Source: Natribacillus halophilus (lineage in GTDB: Bacteria > Bacillota > Bacilli > Bacillales > Marinococcaceae). Taken from it: DNA of 64,000 bases. Of this stretch, positions 55,404 to 64,000 are shown one piece after another. The stretch's first letter is position 1; every line of letters starts with the position of its first letter. Both the position numbers and the translations under genes were made by a program. The stretch is taken from positions 141,012-205,011 of the forward strand of contig NZ_FNEN01000003.1 of assembly GCF_900100185.1 (NCBI RefSeq). The letters are read 5' to 3'. The notes beneath the pieces were generated by a model. It had not been told where the DNA came from, made no database searches, and saw only the letters and a program-made list of their open reading frames with translations.

Positions 55404-56618
55404 TTAAACGGTCGACAGTTTCTTGTAATTTTCCAGTTCATGTATTAAGGGTTCTGCTGCACCATGGTAGTTGCCAATGCCCAATATGGTCGATCGGTCC
55501 ATGGCTGAGACAACGAATTCATATATTTTTTCGGTTTTCTCATTTTCCATATTGTACAGTTCTTTAACATCCAGTTTTCCTTGTTCATAGGCTTTCACGA
55601 TCTTGTTTGTACCTTCACCGATCAAAACGAGCTTACCTATGGACATATACGGAAGTAAATGCTCCAAAAATTGCTGCGTTCGTTCCGGACGATCCTCCCG
55701 GCAGTTCATGATGACGATAGGGTCGTCCGCGGGATATCCAAGGTGTAACGCATTTTCCCAAATATTCATCGTCGATGTCGGTTCATTCGCCGAAAACCCG
55801 TTCACAAAAAAGGAAACCTGTTGCTTTTGATCAACCATGGGCATTACGTGTGTCGCGCCGGGGGCTGCCTTCGCTTTTAACATCCCGCGGCTCGCTGTAT
55901 GTTCATCGATACCGAGCGCTTTGGCAACGGCCAGGGCCAACGCTACATTTTCGGGAAAAACCATATACTCAAATTTTTGCAGAAAATGCGGGGATACAGC
56001 ATTGGTATCCGCGACGAAGACCTGGGTATTTCGCCTGGCGGCCTCTTCTTCAAAATCCTCGACAAATGGTGACGGTGATGTGATGAATATGCCGTTATAT
56101 GGAATCGTCACGCGGAATGCATCGACGACGTCCTCGATGGTTGGCCCCATCACTTCCATGTGATCTTCAATCACATTAACGACAACGCCAATATTCGCCT
56201 GCATCCAGTCATCCTGGAAAATTTTCTGGTACTCGGGATGAACCGCCATACATTCACTGACAAAAGCTTCGGCACCGTCATCGGCGGCTTCTTTCACCGC
56301 TTCTTTCTGTTCGCGAATGTTCGGCCCCTCCAGGCGTCGGACGATCGGTTTTTCCTCTTCCTGATACCAATAGAACATGCGCGCTTCAGTACCGGTTATT
56401 TTCCCGACGGTTTTGATGTCCGCTTCCATGAGAGCACCGGCGACGAGTCGAGTCACGGTAGACTTTCCGCGCGTACCGTTAATATTGATCCGAATCGGGA
56501 TTTCGTTCACATGTTTATTGTGATTCTCTTTTTCACGCATACCTAACGCGAGGACGATGAGCAGGCTAATACCTACAATAAGGGTAAACACATAAGGCCC
56601 TTCTTTCTTGGCTTCCAT
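55404..56618 (-). CDS. pgsB: Poly-gamma-glutamate synthase PgsB/CapB
   Basis: A 404-residue amide ligase of the Mur-ligase-like CapB family. A short N-terminal membrane segment (about 12-24) precedes the ATP-binding motif INGTRGKSTVTRL (about 47-59). Conserved ligase segments ECMAVHPEY and NVIEDHMEVMG follow. It polymerises glutamate with ATP. It heads the operon pgsB-pgsC-pgsA-gamma-glutamyltransferase-unknown. Poly-glutamate can protect against salt and high pH. Confidence 0.94.
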   Translation of the reverse strand: MEAKKEGPYVFTLIVGISLLIVLALGMREKENHNKHVNEIPIRININGTRGKSTVTRLVAGALMEADIKTVGKITGTEARMFYWYQEEEKPIVRRLEGPNIREQKEAVKEAADDGAEAFVSECMAVHPEYQKIFQDDWMQANIGVVVNVIEDHMEVMGPTIEDVVDAFRVTIPYNGIFITSPSPFVEDFEEEAARRNTQVFVADTNAVSPHFLQKFEYMVFPENVALALAVAKALGIDEHTASRGMLKAKAAPGATHVMPMVDQKQQVSFFVNGFSANEPTSTMNIWENALHLGYPADDPIVIMNCREDRPERTQQFLEHLLPYMSIGKLVLIGEGTNKIVKAYEQGKLDVKELYNMENEKTEKIYEFVVSAMDRSTILGIGNYHGAAEPLIHELENYKKLSTV

Positions 56619-56749
56619 TCTTTTTCCTGTTTAAGTAACATGTTTCGACAAGCATTGGTTCCATAAAAAGTATACGTGAATCACGCTCATTTATCTACCG
56701 TTAAAACGTTGCAATTCTATTACAATCTCTGCTCATTTTCTTACCCGTC

Positions 56750-56762
56750 TGTAATCGTTACA
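56750..56762. promoter_or_regulatory. Palindrome upstream of pgsB
   Basis: TGTAATCGTTACA has perfect TGTAA/TTACA arms. It lies 132 nt upstream of pgsB and is close to the LacI-type operators at 20-22 kb, although one base shorter in the centre. The regulator is unknown. Confidence 0.35.
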
Positions 56763-56830
56763 AAATTGCTTTTAAAACGATTTTTCTTTTTCCAGCATAC
56801 CCTGATTTTCACCCTTCCATAATTTTAATA

Positions 56831-56873
56831 AAGAAAAAAATATGCCTAGCAGCGGGTTAAACTGCTAAGCATA
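56831..56873 (-). terminator. Terminator of yhfK
   Basis: On the minus strand TATGCTTAGCAG pairs with CTGCTAGGCATA (11 of 12), followed by TTTTTTTCTT, directly after the yhfK stop. Confidence 0.88.
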
Positions 56874-56877
56874 GCCC

Positions 56878-57522
56878 TTACATGTTTTGTAATGCGCTTT
56901 CAATAGATTCTTCGCCTGAAGTGAGGTCAAATGATTTGCCGATCGTATCTCTATTTTTTAATGATGCTATGATCGTATTCGCAACGTCTTCACGAGGGAT
57001 CTCATCCCGGTCAAGATCGTACGCGGCCTTGATCTTCTCTTTTCCGGCATCGTTCGTTAAGAGACCGGGTCGAATGATCGTGTAATCGAGACCACTGGAG
57101 GCAAGCCATACATCGGCATAGTGTTTCGCCGCACTGTAATAAGCCGCTTTTCCCATCCATTTTTCCCGATGATGAACCCCGATCGCACTCACGATCACGA
57201 AGCGTTTGGCACCGGCTGCTTTCGCGGCCTCCATGGATTTAACCGCGCCATCGAAGTCGACCATCATCGTTTTATCCGCACCGGTATGTGCGCCGGATCC
57301 TGCCGTGAACACGACGGCATCCATCCCCTGGGCGGCGGCCGTTAAATCTTCAACGCTTCCTTCGACATCGGCCAGCACGGTGTCGGCCCCCATATCCTTA
57401 AATGGCTTTTGCTGCTCTTCTTTTCGCACCATCGCCCTGGGTGTATAGTTTTCCTCGTTAACGAGCTTTTCTACAAGTTGGTTTCCTATTTGACCATTTG
57501 CGCCTATGACGAGTACATTCAT
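56878..57522 (-). CDS. yhfK: YhfK-type NAD(P)-binding protein
   Basis: A 214-residue atypical SDR, the same length as B. subtilis YhfK. The N-terminal cofactor motif is VIGANGQIG and a YYSAAKHYAD segment holds the Tyr and Lys. Such proteins are NAD(P)H-binding reductases or redox sensors with unknown substrate. The ATG at 57522 is preceded by GGAGAG; an earlier TTG is rejected. Confidence 0.88.
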   Translation of the reverse strand: MNVLVIGANGQIGNQLVEKLVNEENYTPRAMVRKEEQQKPFKDMGADTVLADVEGSVEDLTAAAQGMDAVVFTAGSGAHTGADKTMMVDFDGAVKSMEAAKAAGAKRFVIVSAIGVHHREKWMGKAAYYSAAKHYADVWLASSGLDYTIIRPGLLTNDAGKEKIKAAYDLDRDEIPREDVANTIIASLKNRDTIGKSFDLTSGEESIESALQNM

Positions 57523-57595
57523 GGCTTGTCCACTCTCCTTCAAATACTGAACTCACTTAATATGTGTACCCTAAAGCAAGGCAAAACAAACATCG

Positions 57596-58831
57596 TTACC
57601 GCTTTGCCAATAAGGGGCGAATAAGGTCACCGTCACTATATAAACCCACGAGTCCAAGCATTGTTAACAACACGCGTTGGGGACCGAGATAGCTCTTCTC
57701 CGGTTGATACCATTCATCGAGGGAGTGGGCCGCCCCCGCCTGCCCCCCGCCACCCAGGGTAAGTGAAGGTATCCCAATGCTGATCGGATAGTTGGCATCT
57801 GTACTGACAGCTTTTGAGAGCTTTGGTTGCAGCGAAAGCGTTTCTGTTGCCTGCCAGGCGGTCCGGACGATAATATCATCCTCGGCTTGCCTGGCAACCG
57901 GCCGGTCGCCGATTTTTTCAATCGAAGAGCTGATACCGTGATCCTCCGTGTATCCCCAGCGCTCGTTTTCCGCATTCATCGCTTGCTCCACAATCTTCTG
58001 TATGTTTTTCTCCAGTACATCCAATTCCCCTTTTCCATTTGAACGAATATCCACACCTATCGAGCACGTTTGGGCGATGGCTGTCGGAATCGTTCCGCCT
58101 TCGATCACACCGACATTAAACGTCGTCTTCGGATCGGTCTCTACTTCCAGTTCGGCAATGGCAGTCGTTGCCCGTGCCGCTGCATGAACAGCGCTCGGCG
58201 TGCCAAAAGAACCGAAGCTATGGCCTCCCGGCCCCCGAAACGTGATCGTATACCGGTAGCTCCCGGTGCCTTTATAGATGATTTCGCTCGGAGACACGGC
58301 ATCGATGGAAATAAACCCGTCAACGTTATCGTGTTCCCGGAAAAAAGCTTTCACTCCCCGCAAATCTCCCGGCCCTTCTTCTCCTACCGTTCCCCCGAAA
58401 ATGATATCTCCGATCGTTTGCAGGCCCGCTTCATTGCAGGCACGAATCAACGATAATAACGCCGCGAGCCCGCGCGCGTCATCAGTAATCCCGGGCCCGT
58501 AATAAACACCCGCTTTTTCCGTTACCGTGAGGTCAACATCGGCCGAAAAAACACTGTCCAGATGAGCACTCACAAATAGTGTAGGGCCTTTGCCCTCCCC
58601 TTTTTGCCAGCCGTATACATTCCCTTCCATATCCGAGGTGACATCCTCCAAACCGAGGGAACGCAAACGTTTTTCATAATCTTCTGCCCGTGCCTCCTCC
58701 GTAAACGGCGGGGCCGGAATCTCTGCGAGTTCAATTTGTTCTTTCAGGACACGCGCGTCATCTTCAAAAAGAAACTGCAGCGCGCGCTTGACTTGTTGCG
58801 ATTGCTTAAGGCGTGCATAAACATCATTCAT
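57596..58831 (-). CDS. M20-family metallopeptidase
   Basis: A 411-residue M20/M25/M40 zinc peptidase. Metal ligands are in VSAHLDSV (His, Asp), GITDDARG (Asp) and GTVGEEGPGD (Glu-Glu). A dimerisation lid domain interrupts the catalytic domain at about 200-320. Relatives are aminoacylases, carboxypeptidases or tripeptidases; the substrate here is unknown. The ATG at 58831 has GGAGAGGAGG upstream. It is divergent from the BCCT gene. Confidence 0.87.
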   Translation of the reverse strand: MNDVYARLKQSQQVKRALQFLFEDDARVLKEQIELAEIPAPPFTEEARAEDYEKRLRSLGLEDVTSDMEGNVYGWQKGEGKGPTLFVSAHLDSVFSADVDLTVTEKAGVYYGPGITDDARGLAALLSLIRACNEAGLQTIGDIIFGGTVGEEGPGDLRGVKAFFREHDNVDGFISIDAVSPSEIIYKGTGSYRYTITFRGPGGHSFGSFGTPSAVHAAARATTAIAELEVETDPKTTFNVGVIEGGTIPTAIAQTCSIGVDIRSNGKGELDVLEKNIQKIVEQAMNAENERWGYTEDHGISSSIEKIGDRPVARQAEDDIIVRTAWQATETLSLQPKLSKAVSTDANYPISIGIPSLTLGGGGQAGAAHSLDEWYQPEKSYLGPQRVLLTMLGLVGLYSDGDLIRPLLAKR

Positions 58832-58951
58832 TTTCAAGCCTCCTCTCCCCTCATTATGGAGGATATCCTTTTTCCGGTCACTGTCTGCATGAAATTTATC
58901 CGTTTGCAGACGATAAACGGATAAGAGATTTTCGGAAAAGAGGTCGAGCCC

Positions 58952-60451
58952 ATGAACAAGAAAAAGATTGGGGCCGTTTTTTATTGGTCAGCCAGCATTG
59001 TTTTACTCATTGTTATAGTTGGATTCTTCGCACCTGATTTCCTCGAGACGGTGACCGCGCAAACACAGGAAATGATCTCGTCAATCTTTGGTTGGTATTA
59101 CTTAATCATTGTCTCAATCTTTGTGCTGGTATGTCTCTTTTTTATCGTTAGTCCGTACGGGAAAATAAAACTGGGCAAAGAGGAGGATCAGCCTGAGTTT
59201 AAGCTGCCTTCCTGGTTCGCTTTGCTGTTCAGTGCCGGTATGGGTACCGGTCTGCTCTTCTGGGGAGCAGCCGAGCCTATTTCCCATTACGCACTCGATT
59301 CGCCGACTGTTGAACCCGGAAGTGATGAGGCTATACTGGAATCCATGAGATTCGTGTTTTTCCATTGGGGCCTGCATGCCTGGGGTATTTATGCCATCGT
59401 TGCCATCTGCCTCGGTTATTTTAAGTTTCGCAAAGAGGAATCCGGGACGATTAGCTCTGCGCTTTCTCCGCTCATGGATTCAGAAGGCGCATGGGGGATG
59501 ATCATTAATGTGATCGCGGTTGTCGCGACCGTGAGCGGGATAGCGACCACACTTGGATTCGGTGCTGTGCAAATAAACGGGGGCATTACGTTTCTGACCG
59601 GCATAGGCGAGAGTTTCCTGTTTCAATTAGGGATCATTGCGGTGATCACCGTCTTATACCTTATCTCATCAGCCACGGGCATTCAAAAAGGCATTCGTTA
59701 CTTAAGCAATACGAATATGGTCCTTGCCGGTGTATTGCTGTTATTTGTCATAATCGCAGGCCCCACCCTTTTTTCATTAAACATTTTTACAAACACCATT
59801 GGAGAGTACTTGCAATCATTGCCGGAAATGAGCTTTCGCATCGCCCCCACTGATCCGGATGCCCGGGCCTGGATTAACGACTGGACGATTTTCTATTGGG
59901 CCTGGTGGATGGCCTGGTCACCCTATGTTGGTACCTTTGTCGCCCGTGTATCAAAGGGGCGTACATTACGGCAATTCACCGTAGGTGTCCTGCTCGCCCC
60001 TTCGATTGTCGGGTTCATCTGGTTTTCTTTTCTGGGGGGATCGTCGATCTTCCTGGAAAGCCAGCAGGGGGCAAATCTTTCATCACTGGCAACCGAAGAA
60101 ATGTTGTTCGGGCTGTTGGACCATTTGCCGCTGGCGACGGTTATGTCCATATTAGCGATCGTGCTCATTGCCATATTCTTCATAACTTCCGGAGATTCGG
60201 CAACCTTTGTCCTCGGAATGCAAACGAGTAACGGGGACACGAACCCCGCCAGAAGGGTCAAGTTCATCTGGGGGATTTTGCTCTCGGCGATCGCCACCAT
60301 TCTTTTATATTCAGGCGGCCTGCAAGCGGTAGAAAATACGATGATCATAGCGGCGTTTCCATTCTCGATTGTGATGCTTCTCATGATATTCGCTTTACTA
60401 AAGGCTTTACGTAAAGAGAGAAAAGAGCAAAAACAAGCGAACACGCGATAA
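58952..60451 (+). CDS. BCCT-family osmolyte transporter (OpuD-like)
   Basis: A 499-residue transporter with 12 helices. The glycine stretch SAGMGTGLLFWGAAEP and the signature WAWWMAWSPYVGTFVARVSKGRT (split, about 315-337) identify the betaine/choline/carnitine family. It is sodium-coupled in relatives such as OpuD and probably takes up glycine betaine or a related solute. The C-terminal tail is short. It is convergent with yfmR; the third hairpin-repeat array fills the gap. Confidence 0.9.
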   Translation: MNKKKIGAVFYWSASIVLLIVIVGFFAPDFLETVTAQTQEMISSIFGWYYLIIVSIFVLVCLFFIVSPYGKIKLGKEEDQPEFKLPSWFALLFSAGMGTGLLFWGAAEPISHYALDSPTVEPGSDEAILESMRFVFFHWGLHAWGIYAIVAICLGYFKFRKEESGTISSALSPLMDSEGAWGMIINVIAVVATVSGIATTLGFGAVQINGGITFLTGIGESFLFQLGIIAVITVLYLISSATGIQKGIRYLSNTNMVLAGVLLLFVIIAGPTLFSLNIFTNTIGEYLQSLPEMSFRIAPTDPDARAWINDWTIFYWAWWMAWSPYVGTFVARVSKGRTLRQFTVGVLLAPSIVGFIWFSFLGGSSIFLESQQGANLSSLATEEMLFGLLDHLPLATVMSILAIVLIAIFFITSGDSATFVLGMQTSNGDTNPARRVKFIWGILLSAIATILLYSGGLQAVENTMIIAAFPFSIVMLLMIFALLKALRKERKEQKQANTR

Positions 60452-60506
60452 AACCCTGGGGGGCTCCGGGGGGCCTGCTTTCGGGAGGGGGGGATCTCAT
60501 TTTTCG

Positions 60507-60960
60507 TACCCCTCGGAGTTGATCGGCGTCCTTTTGGGGATGATTTTCGCTTTTTCGTACCCCGCGGAGTTGATCGGCATCCTTTTGAGGGATGATTTCC
60601 GCTTTTTCGTACCCCGTGGAGTTGATCGGCATCCTTTTGGGGGATGATTTCCGCTTTTTTATACCCCGCGGAGTTGATCGGCATCCTTTTGGGGGATGAT
60701 TTTCGCTTTTTCGTACCCCGCGGAGTTGATCGGCGTCCTTTTGGGGGATGATTTCCGCTTTGTCGTACCCCGCGGAGTAACTCCGCATCCTTTTGGGGGA
60801 TGATTCCCGCTTTGTCGTACCCCGCGGAGTTGATCGGCATCCTTTTGGGGGATGATTTCCGCTTTTTCGTACCCCGCGAAGTAACTCCGCATCCTTTTGA
60901 GGGATGATTTCCGCTTTTTCTTACCCCGTGGAGTTGGTCGGCATCGTTAAAGCCCCCAAC
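60507..60960. repeat. Tandem repeat array 3 (nine units, 52-nt period)
   Basis: The TACCCC element recurs at 60507, 60558, 60610, 60662, 60714, 60766, 60818, 60870 and 60922: one interval of 51 and seven of 52 nt. Each unit can form a hairpin: outer GCGGA/TCCGC and inner CATCC/GGATG arms. Two units carry GTAACTCCGC instead of GTTGATCGGC, making GCGGAGTAACTCCGC, a palindrome. The array fills the convergent gap between the BCCT gene and yfmR. Confidence 0.95.
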
Positions 60961-60961
60961 G

Positions 60962-62833
60962 CTACCTCTCTTCTTCCATCACCGTCGCGAGTTCCGTCCA
61001 GCGATTCATGGCTTCCTCCAGATCAGCGGCGACTTGTTCCTGTTCTTTTAACAGTTCCTGAATACGGGCGGAATCGCTGCCGGCAGCCGCCATGTCTTTT
61101 TCCAGTTCCGCTTGTTTGTGCTCAAGGTCGGCGATGGTGTCTTCGATCGTTTTCCATTCCTGTTGGTCTTTATAAGAAAGTTTTTTTCCCTGGCGCTGTT
61201 TAGGTGCTCGTGAAGCTGATTTTTGTGTTGTCTGCTCGGCTTCCTTACTCTGCAAATAGTCTTCAAACCGGCCATAATAGCTTTCTATCTTCCCGTCCGA
61301 TTCAAAGATCAGGAGACGTTCGGCGACGCGATCGAGAAAATAACGATCGTGCGAGACACTGATGACAGCACCGGGAAATTGGGTCAAGTAATCTTCAAGC
61401 AACCGCAACGTTGAAATATCGAGGTTATTCGTCGGTTCGTCCAAAAACAGCACATTCGGCTCTTCCATGAGGATGCGCAGCAAATACAAGCGGCGCCGCT
61501 CCCCTCCGGAAAGACGGCTGACATACGTCCACTGCTGCGCGCGGGGAAACAAAAACCGCTCCAGCATTTGCTCGGCCGTGATCGTCACGCCTTCTTTCGT
61601 CGTGATCACTTCCGCGCCTTCGCGTATATATTCGAGTACGCGAAGGGAACCGTCAATCTCCGCTTCGCCTTGCGTAAAATAACCGATGCGCACCGTCTCG
61701 CCTATGTCTACAACGCCTCTATCGGGTTGCAGGCGCCCGGCCAGGAGGTGAAGAAAGGTGCTTTTCCCCGTCCCGTTGGCGCCGGTGATTCCGATTCGAT
61801 CGCCCCGGTCCACGCGCATGCTGACATCATCCAAAATGACTTTATCCCCGAACCATTTCGAAACGTCCGTCGCTTCAATCACTTTTTTCCCGAGCCTTTT
61901 CGAATCTGAAACGAAGTCAATCGTCCCCTGCTCCGGCTCGGGCGTATCCGCTTTTAAAGCTTCGACGCGCTCGACGCGTGCTTTTTGTTTCGTGCCCCGC
62001 GCTTTCGGCATGCGTTTGAGCCAGGCCATCTCCCGGCGCAGCGTATTCTGGCGCTTTTCTTCTTCCCGTTCGGCCTGGGCGTCCCGTTCCGCTTTTTTGA
62101 TTAAATACGTTTCATAATTGCCTTCATAATAATGGAGTTTGCCATGTTCAAGTTCATAAATGGCATCTGTCACCCGGTTCAAAAAGTAACGGTCGTGCGT
62201 CACGAGGAGGAGTGCGCCCGTATAGGCATGCAAAAATGATTCAAGCCAGGTGATCGAAGCGGCATCGAGGTGATTGGTCGGCTCGTCAAGGATGAGCAGA
62301 TCGGCAGGTTGAATGAGCGCTTTAGCCAGGGCCACGCGTTTATGTTGGCCACCGGAGAGCTCATCAACATCGGCCTCCAGATCGGCGAAACCTAATTTGG
62401 TCAGAACGGTTTTCGCCGCTGTCTCTGCTTCCCAGGCACCTTCTGCGTCCATGTCCGCCTGCGCTTCATAGAGTTGTTTTTCCGCCGCTTGGTCTGAAGG
62501 ATTTTGTTGATAGCGGCGAAGCGCTTGCTCATAACGACGAAGGGTGCGCAACACCGGAGCCCCACCTTCATATACTTTGGAAAGAATACTCCCGCCTCCG
62601 CTTAACTGCGGCTCCTGGTCGACATAAGCGACGGTAAATGATTTGGCGTGTCGAATCTCTCCTTGTTCTGTCCCTTCAGCTCCGGTCAGTATTTGCAGCA
62701 GCGTTGACTTCCCGGTTCCGTTCGCTCCGATTAATCCGATTCTTTGTTTCGGTTCGATGGTAAAAGAGACATCGTCCAGTAATGTTTTATCCCCGAACGT
62801 TTTCTTGAGATCATTGGCGACTAATAGACTCAT
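60962..62833 (-). CDS. yfmR: ABC-F ATPase YfmR
   Basis: A 623-residue ABC-F protein with two ATPase domains (Walker A GANGTGKST in both), a linker and a C-terminal coiled coil (SYKDQQEWKTIE, then about 545-620) as in YfmR and Uup. It has no membrane helices. ABC-F proteins bind the ribosome E-site; YfmR helps elongation on difficult sequences. The ATG at 62833 has GGAAGGAGGG at 5 nt; the open frame starts earlier without such a site. Confidence 0.92.
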   Translation of the reverse strand: MSLLVANDLKKTFGDKTLLDDVSFTIEPKQRIGLIGANGTGKSTLLQILTGAEGTEQGEIRHAKSFTVAYVDQEPQLSGGGSILSKVYEGGAPVLRTLRRYEQALRRYQQNPSDQAAEKQLYEAQADMDAEGAWEAETAAKTVLTKLGFADLEADVDELSGGQHKRVALAKALIQPADLLILDEPTNHLDAASITWLESFLHAYTGALLLVTHDRYFLNRVTDAIYELEHGKLHYYEGNYETYLIKKAERDAQAEREEEKRQNTLRREMAWLKRMPKARGTKQKARVERVEALKADTPEPEQGTIDFVSDSKRLGKKVIEATDVSKWFGDKVILDDVSMRVDRGDRIGITGANGTGKSTFLHLLAGRLQPDRGVVDIGETVRIGYFTQGEAEIDGSLRVLEYIREGAEVITTKEGVTITAEQMLERFLFPRAQQWTYVSRLSGGERRRLYLLRILMEEPNVLFLDEPTNNLDISTLRLLEDYLTQFPGAVISVSHDRYFLDRVAERLLIFESDGKIESYYGRFEDYLQSKEAEQTTQKSASRAPKQRQGKKLSYKDQQEWKTIEDTIADLEHKQAELEKDMAAAGSDSARIQELLKEQEQVAADLEEAMNRWTELATVMEEER

Positions 62834-62944
62834 AAATGCCCTCCTTCCATCACTGTCTGCCATATTAACACATATTTTGAACGTTTGAACATCTGTCAAC
62901 CTGGGAAGTAATCGTTATAGATGAGGATCACAAGGAGGAAAGCC

Positions 62945-63097
62945 ATGTACATTATCGAGAAAAAACGCCGACTCATCCATGATCATGATGGTCGCTGCAC
63001 CCCCTCCGAGCCGACGGAAGTCATTTCAAGGACACAGGCCCGCCAAAAAGTAGCCTATAAAGCCTATCACTTTTGTTCCTGCGCAAGAAAAGACTAG
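62945..63097 (+). CDS. 50-residue Cys/His protein
   Basis: A 50-residue basic protein starting behind a strong AAGGAGGA. It has an HDHDGRC segment (His12, His14, Cys18) and a C-terminal HFCSC (His42, Cys44, Cys46). The Cys and His spacing could hold zinc, but I recognise no family. It ends just before a strong hairpin. The ribosome-binding site, terminator and dense Cys/His content argue that it is expressed. Confidence 0.65.
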   Translation: MYIIEKKRRLIHDHDGRCTPSEPTEVISRTQARQKVAYKAYHFCSCARKD

Positions 63098-63120
63098 CAT
63101 TCATTATTTCTATTACGACT

Positions 63121-63153
63121 AGCGGCTACCTCATCACTCGTGAGGTAGCCGCT
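63121..63153. terminator. Bidirectional terminator
   Basis: AGCGGCTACCTCA and TGAGGTAGCCGCT form a perfect 13-bp stem with a 7-nt loop between the small Cys/His gene (plus) and the siderophore ATPase gene (minus). Confidence 0.85.
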
Positions 63154-63156
63154 TCT

Positions 63157-63963
63157 TTAGGTAAAGTAAACACAAATTCTATTACAGTTCACTTCCTGAA
63201 CGTCAATCTCCATGTCATAAATATCGCGCAACGTATCCCGATTAATAATCTCGTGGCATCGTCCCTTTTGAACGAGACGCCCGCCTTTCAAGGCGATAAT
63301 TTCATCGGAATAACAGGAGGCAAAATTAATGTCGTGGACGACGATCATGATCGTTTTCCCCAAATCATCAACCAGGCTTCGCAACGTTTTCATAATCTGG
63401 ACCGAATGTTTCATATCCAAATTATTTAACGGTTCATCCAGGATGATATAATCCGTATCCTGGGCGAGGACCATGGCGATATAAGCCCTTTGCTTTTGCC
63501 CCCCGCTCAGTTGATCGAGAAATTTATCCTGGATGTCCCGCAGCGCCATATAGTCAATGGCATCATCCACGTGCAACCAATCTTCTTTCGTTAACTTGTT
63601 TTGCGAATAAGGAAAACGGCCAAAGCTCACGAGCTCCCGAATCGTTAAACGAATATTGATATCGTTGGATTGTTTTAATATCGATATTTTTTTCGCCAGT
63701 TCGTTGCTCTTAAATTTGTCAATGTTCTTGCCGTCAAAAAATACATCGCCTTCATCTTTTTTGAGCAAGCGGCTAATCATCCCGATGAGTGTGCTTTTGC
63801 CTGCGCCGTTAGGACCGATAAAAGATGTAATCGTCCCTTTCTTTACTTGTACCGAGACATCATCGACGACTTTTTTTCCATCATACATTTTCGTTAGATT
63901 ATTTGCTTCCAGAACGGATTCTTTGGATACGACCTGTTCTTTTTCCAACATTTTCATGCTCAT
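63157..63963 (-). CDS. yclP: Siderophore ABC transporter ATP-binding protein (YclP-like)
   Basis: A 268-residue ATPase of iron-siderophore importers. Walker A is GPNGAGKST, signature LSGGQKQRAY and Walker B YIILDEPLNNLD. ISILKQ...INIRLTIREL and SFGRFPYSQ match B. subtilis YclP, the petrobactin transporter ATPase. The N-terminus has about 15 extra residues; an ATG at 63954 may be the start. Permease genes should lie upstream, beyond the window edge. The terminator follows directly, so no binding-protein gene adjoins it. Confidence 0.88.
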   Translation of the reverse strand: MSMKMLEKEQVVSKESVLEANNLTKMYDGKKVVDDVSVQVKKGTITSFIGPNGAGKSTLIGMISRLLKKDEGDVFFDGKNIDKFKSNELAKKISILKQSNDINIRLTIRELVSFGRFPYSQNKLTKEDWLHVDDAIDYMALRDIQDKFLDQLSGGQKQRAYIAMVLAQDTDYIILDEPLNNLDMKHSVQIMKTLRSLVDDLGKTIMIVVHDINFASCYSDEIIALKGGRLVQKGRCHEIINRDTLRDIYDMEIDVQEVNCNRICVYFT

Positions 63964-64000
63964 TACCTTTTCGTCCCCCTTAGTAACAGGTAAATAAAGT

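Noticed and set aside
59923-60840. A 305-codon minus-strand frame and two shorter ones over the 60.5-60.9 kb array
   Set aside because: Their repetitive protein is a by-product of the 52-nt repeat, and the long one continues antisense through the BCCT gene without a ribosome-binding site. A 52-nt unit is not a multiple of three, which explains why several frames look repetitive.
60507-60960. CRISPR array
   Set aside because: Units follow each other with no unique spacers, and there are no cas genes.

Overview
The window looks like chromosomal DNA of a member of the Bacillaceae. Many genes match Bacillus subtilis families over their whole length (YueD, ResA, YyaL, PncA, YhfK, YfmR, MntABCD, PgsBCA, YitT, CsoR/CopZ, CadC, a YclP-type ATPase). 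Shine-Dalgarno sequences are strong and GGAGG-like. Secreted proteins and lipoproteins are very acidic, and a BCCT osmolyte transporter and a poly-gamma-glutamate operon are present. My inference is a salt- and alkali-adapted Bacillaceae; the genus cannot be fixed from this window. There are no rRNA or tRNA genes, no intact transposase and no CRISPR array.

Layout. 0.2-9.9 kb: housekeeping (DUF4328 protein, YueD, CPBP protease, ResA, YyaL), a Zur-controlled zinc lipoprotein, an AEC carrier, and a nicotinamidase / 2-hydroxyacid dehydrogenase / SMP-30 run. 10-16 kb: a catabolic cluster (KstD-like flavoprotein, HSL-family esterase, a broken SDR, Baeyer-Villiger monooxygenase) with a divergent LuxR-type regulator. 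16-23 kb: a LacI-controlled sugar locus (Gfo/Idh/MocA dehydrogenase, Rbs-type ABC transporter, sugar isomerase) with three matching operators. 23-30 kb: a copper/sulfur-redox island (CsoR, TrxB, CopZ, a His-rich duplicated protein, YdhK, a broken beta-propeller, a rhodanese-MBL protein) whose promoters carry repeated CsoR-type boxes. 30-41 kb: a broken CGNR regulator, a cell-wall hydrolase lacking its catalytic cysteine, and one long operon (response regulator, kinase, two CcdA proteins, a broken TlpA, SCO), then a TrxB/ArsR-rhodanese/OsmC locus and AraC and arsenite-carrier remnants. 41-46 kb: cadCA and a duplicated toxin-like/methyltransferase segment. 46-50 kb: mntABCD. 50-57 kb: YitT and pgsBCA with a gamma-glutamyltransferase and an unknown anchored protein. 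57-64 kb: YhfK, M20 peptidase, BCCT carrier, YfmR, a 50-residue Cys/His protein and a siderophore ABC ATPase.

The region from 23 to 46 kb is unusually decayed: single-base frameshifts, gene tails, and deleted or duplicated segments. This fits an accessory metal and thiol-stress region, although the homopolymer frameshifts could be assembly errors.

The most unexpected structure is a set of three intergenic arrays of hairpin-forming tandem repeats, at about 5.2-5.4, 51.1-51.25 and 60.5-60.95 kb. Their sequences are unrelated, yet all have the same 52-nt period.
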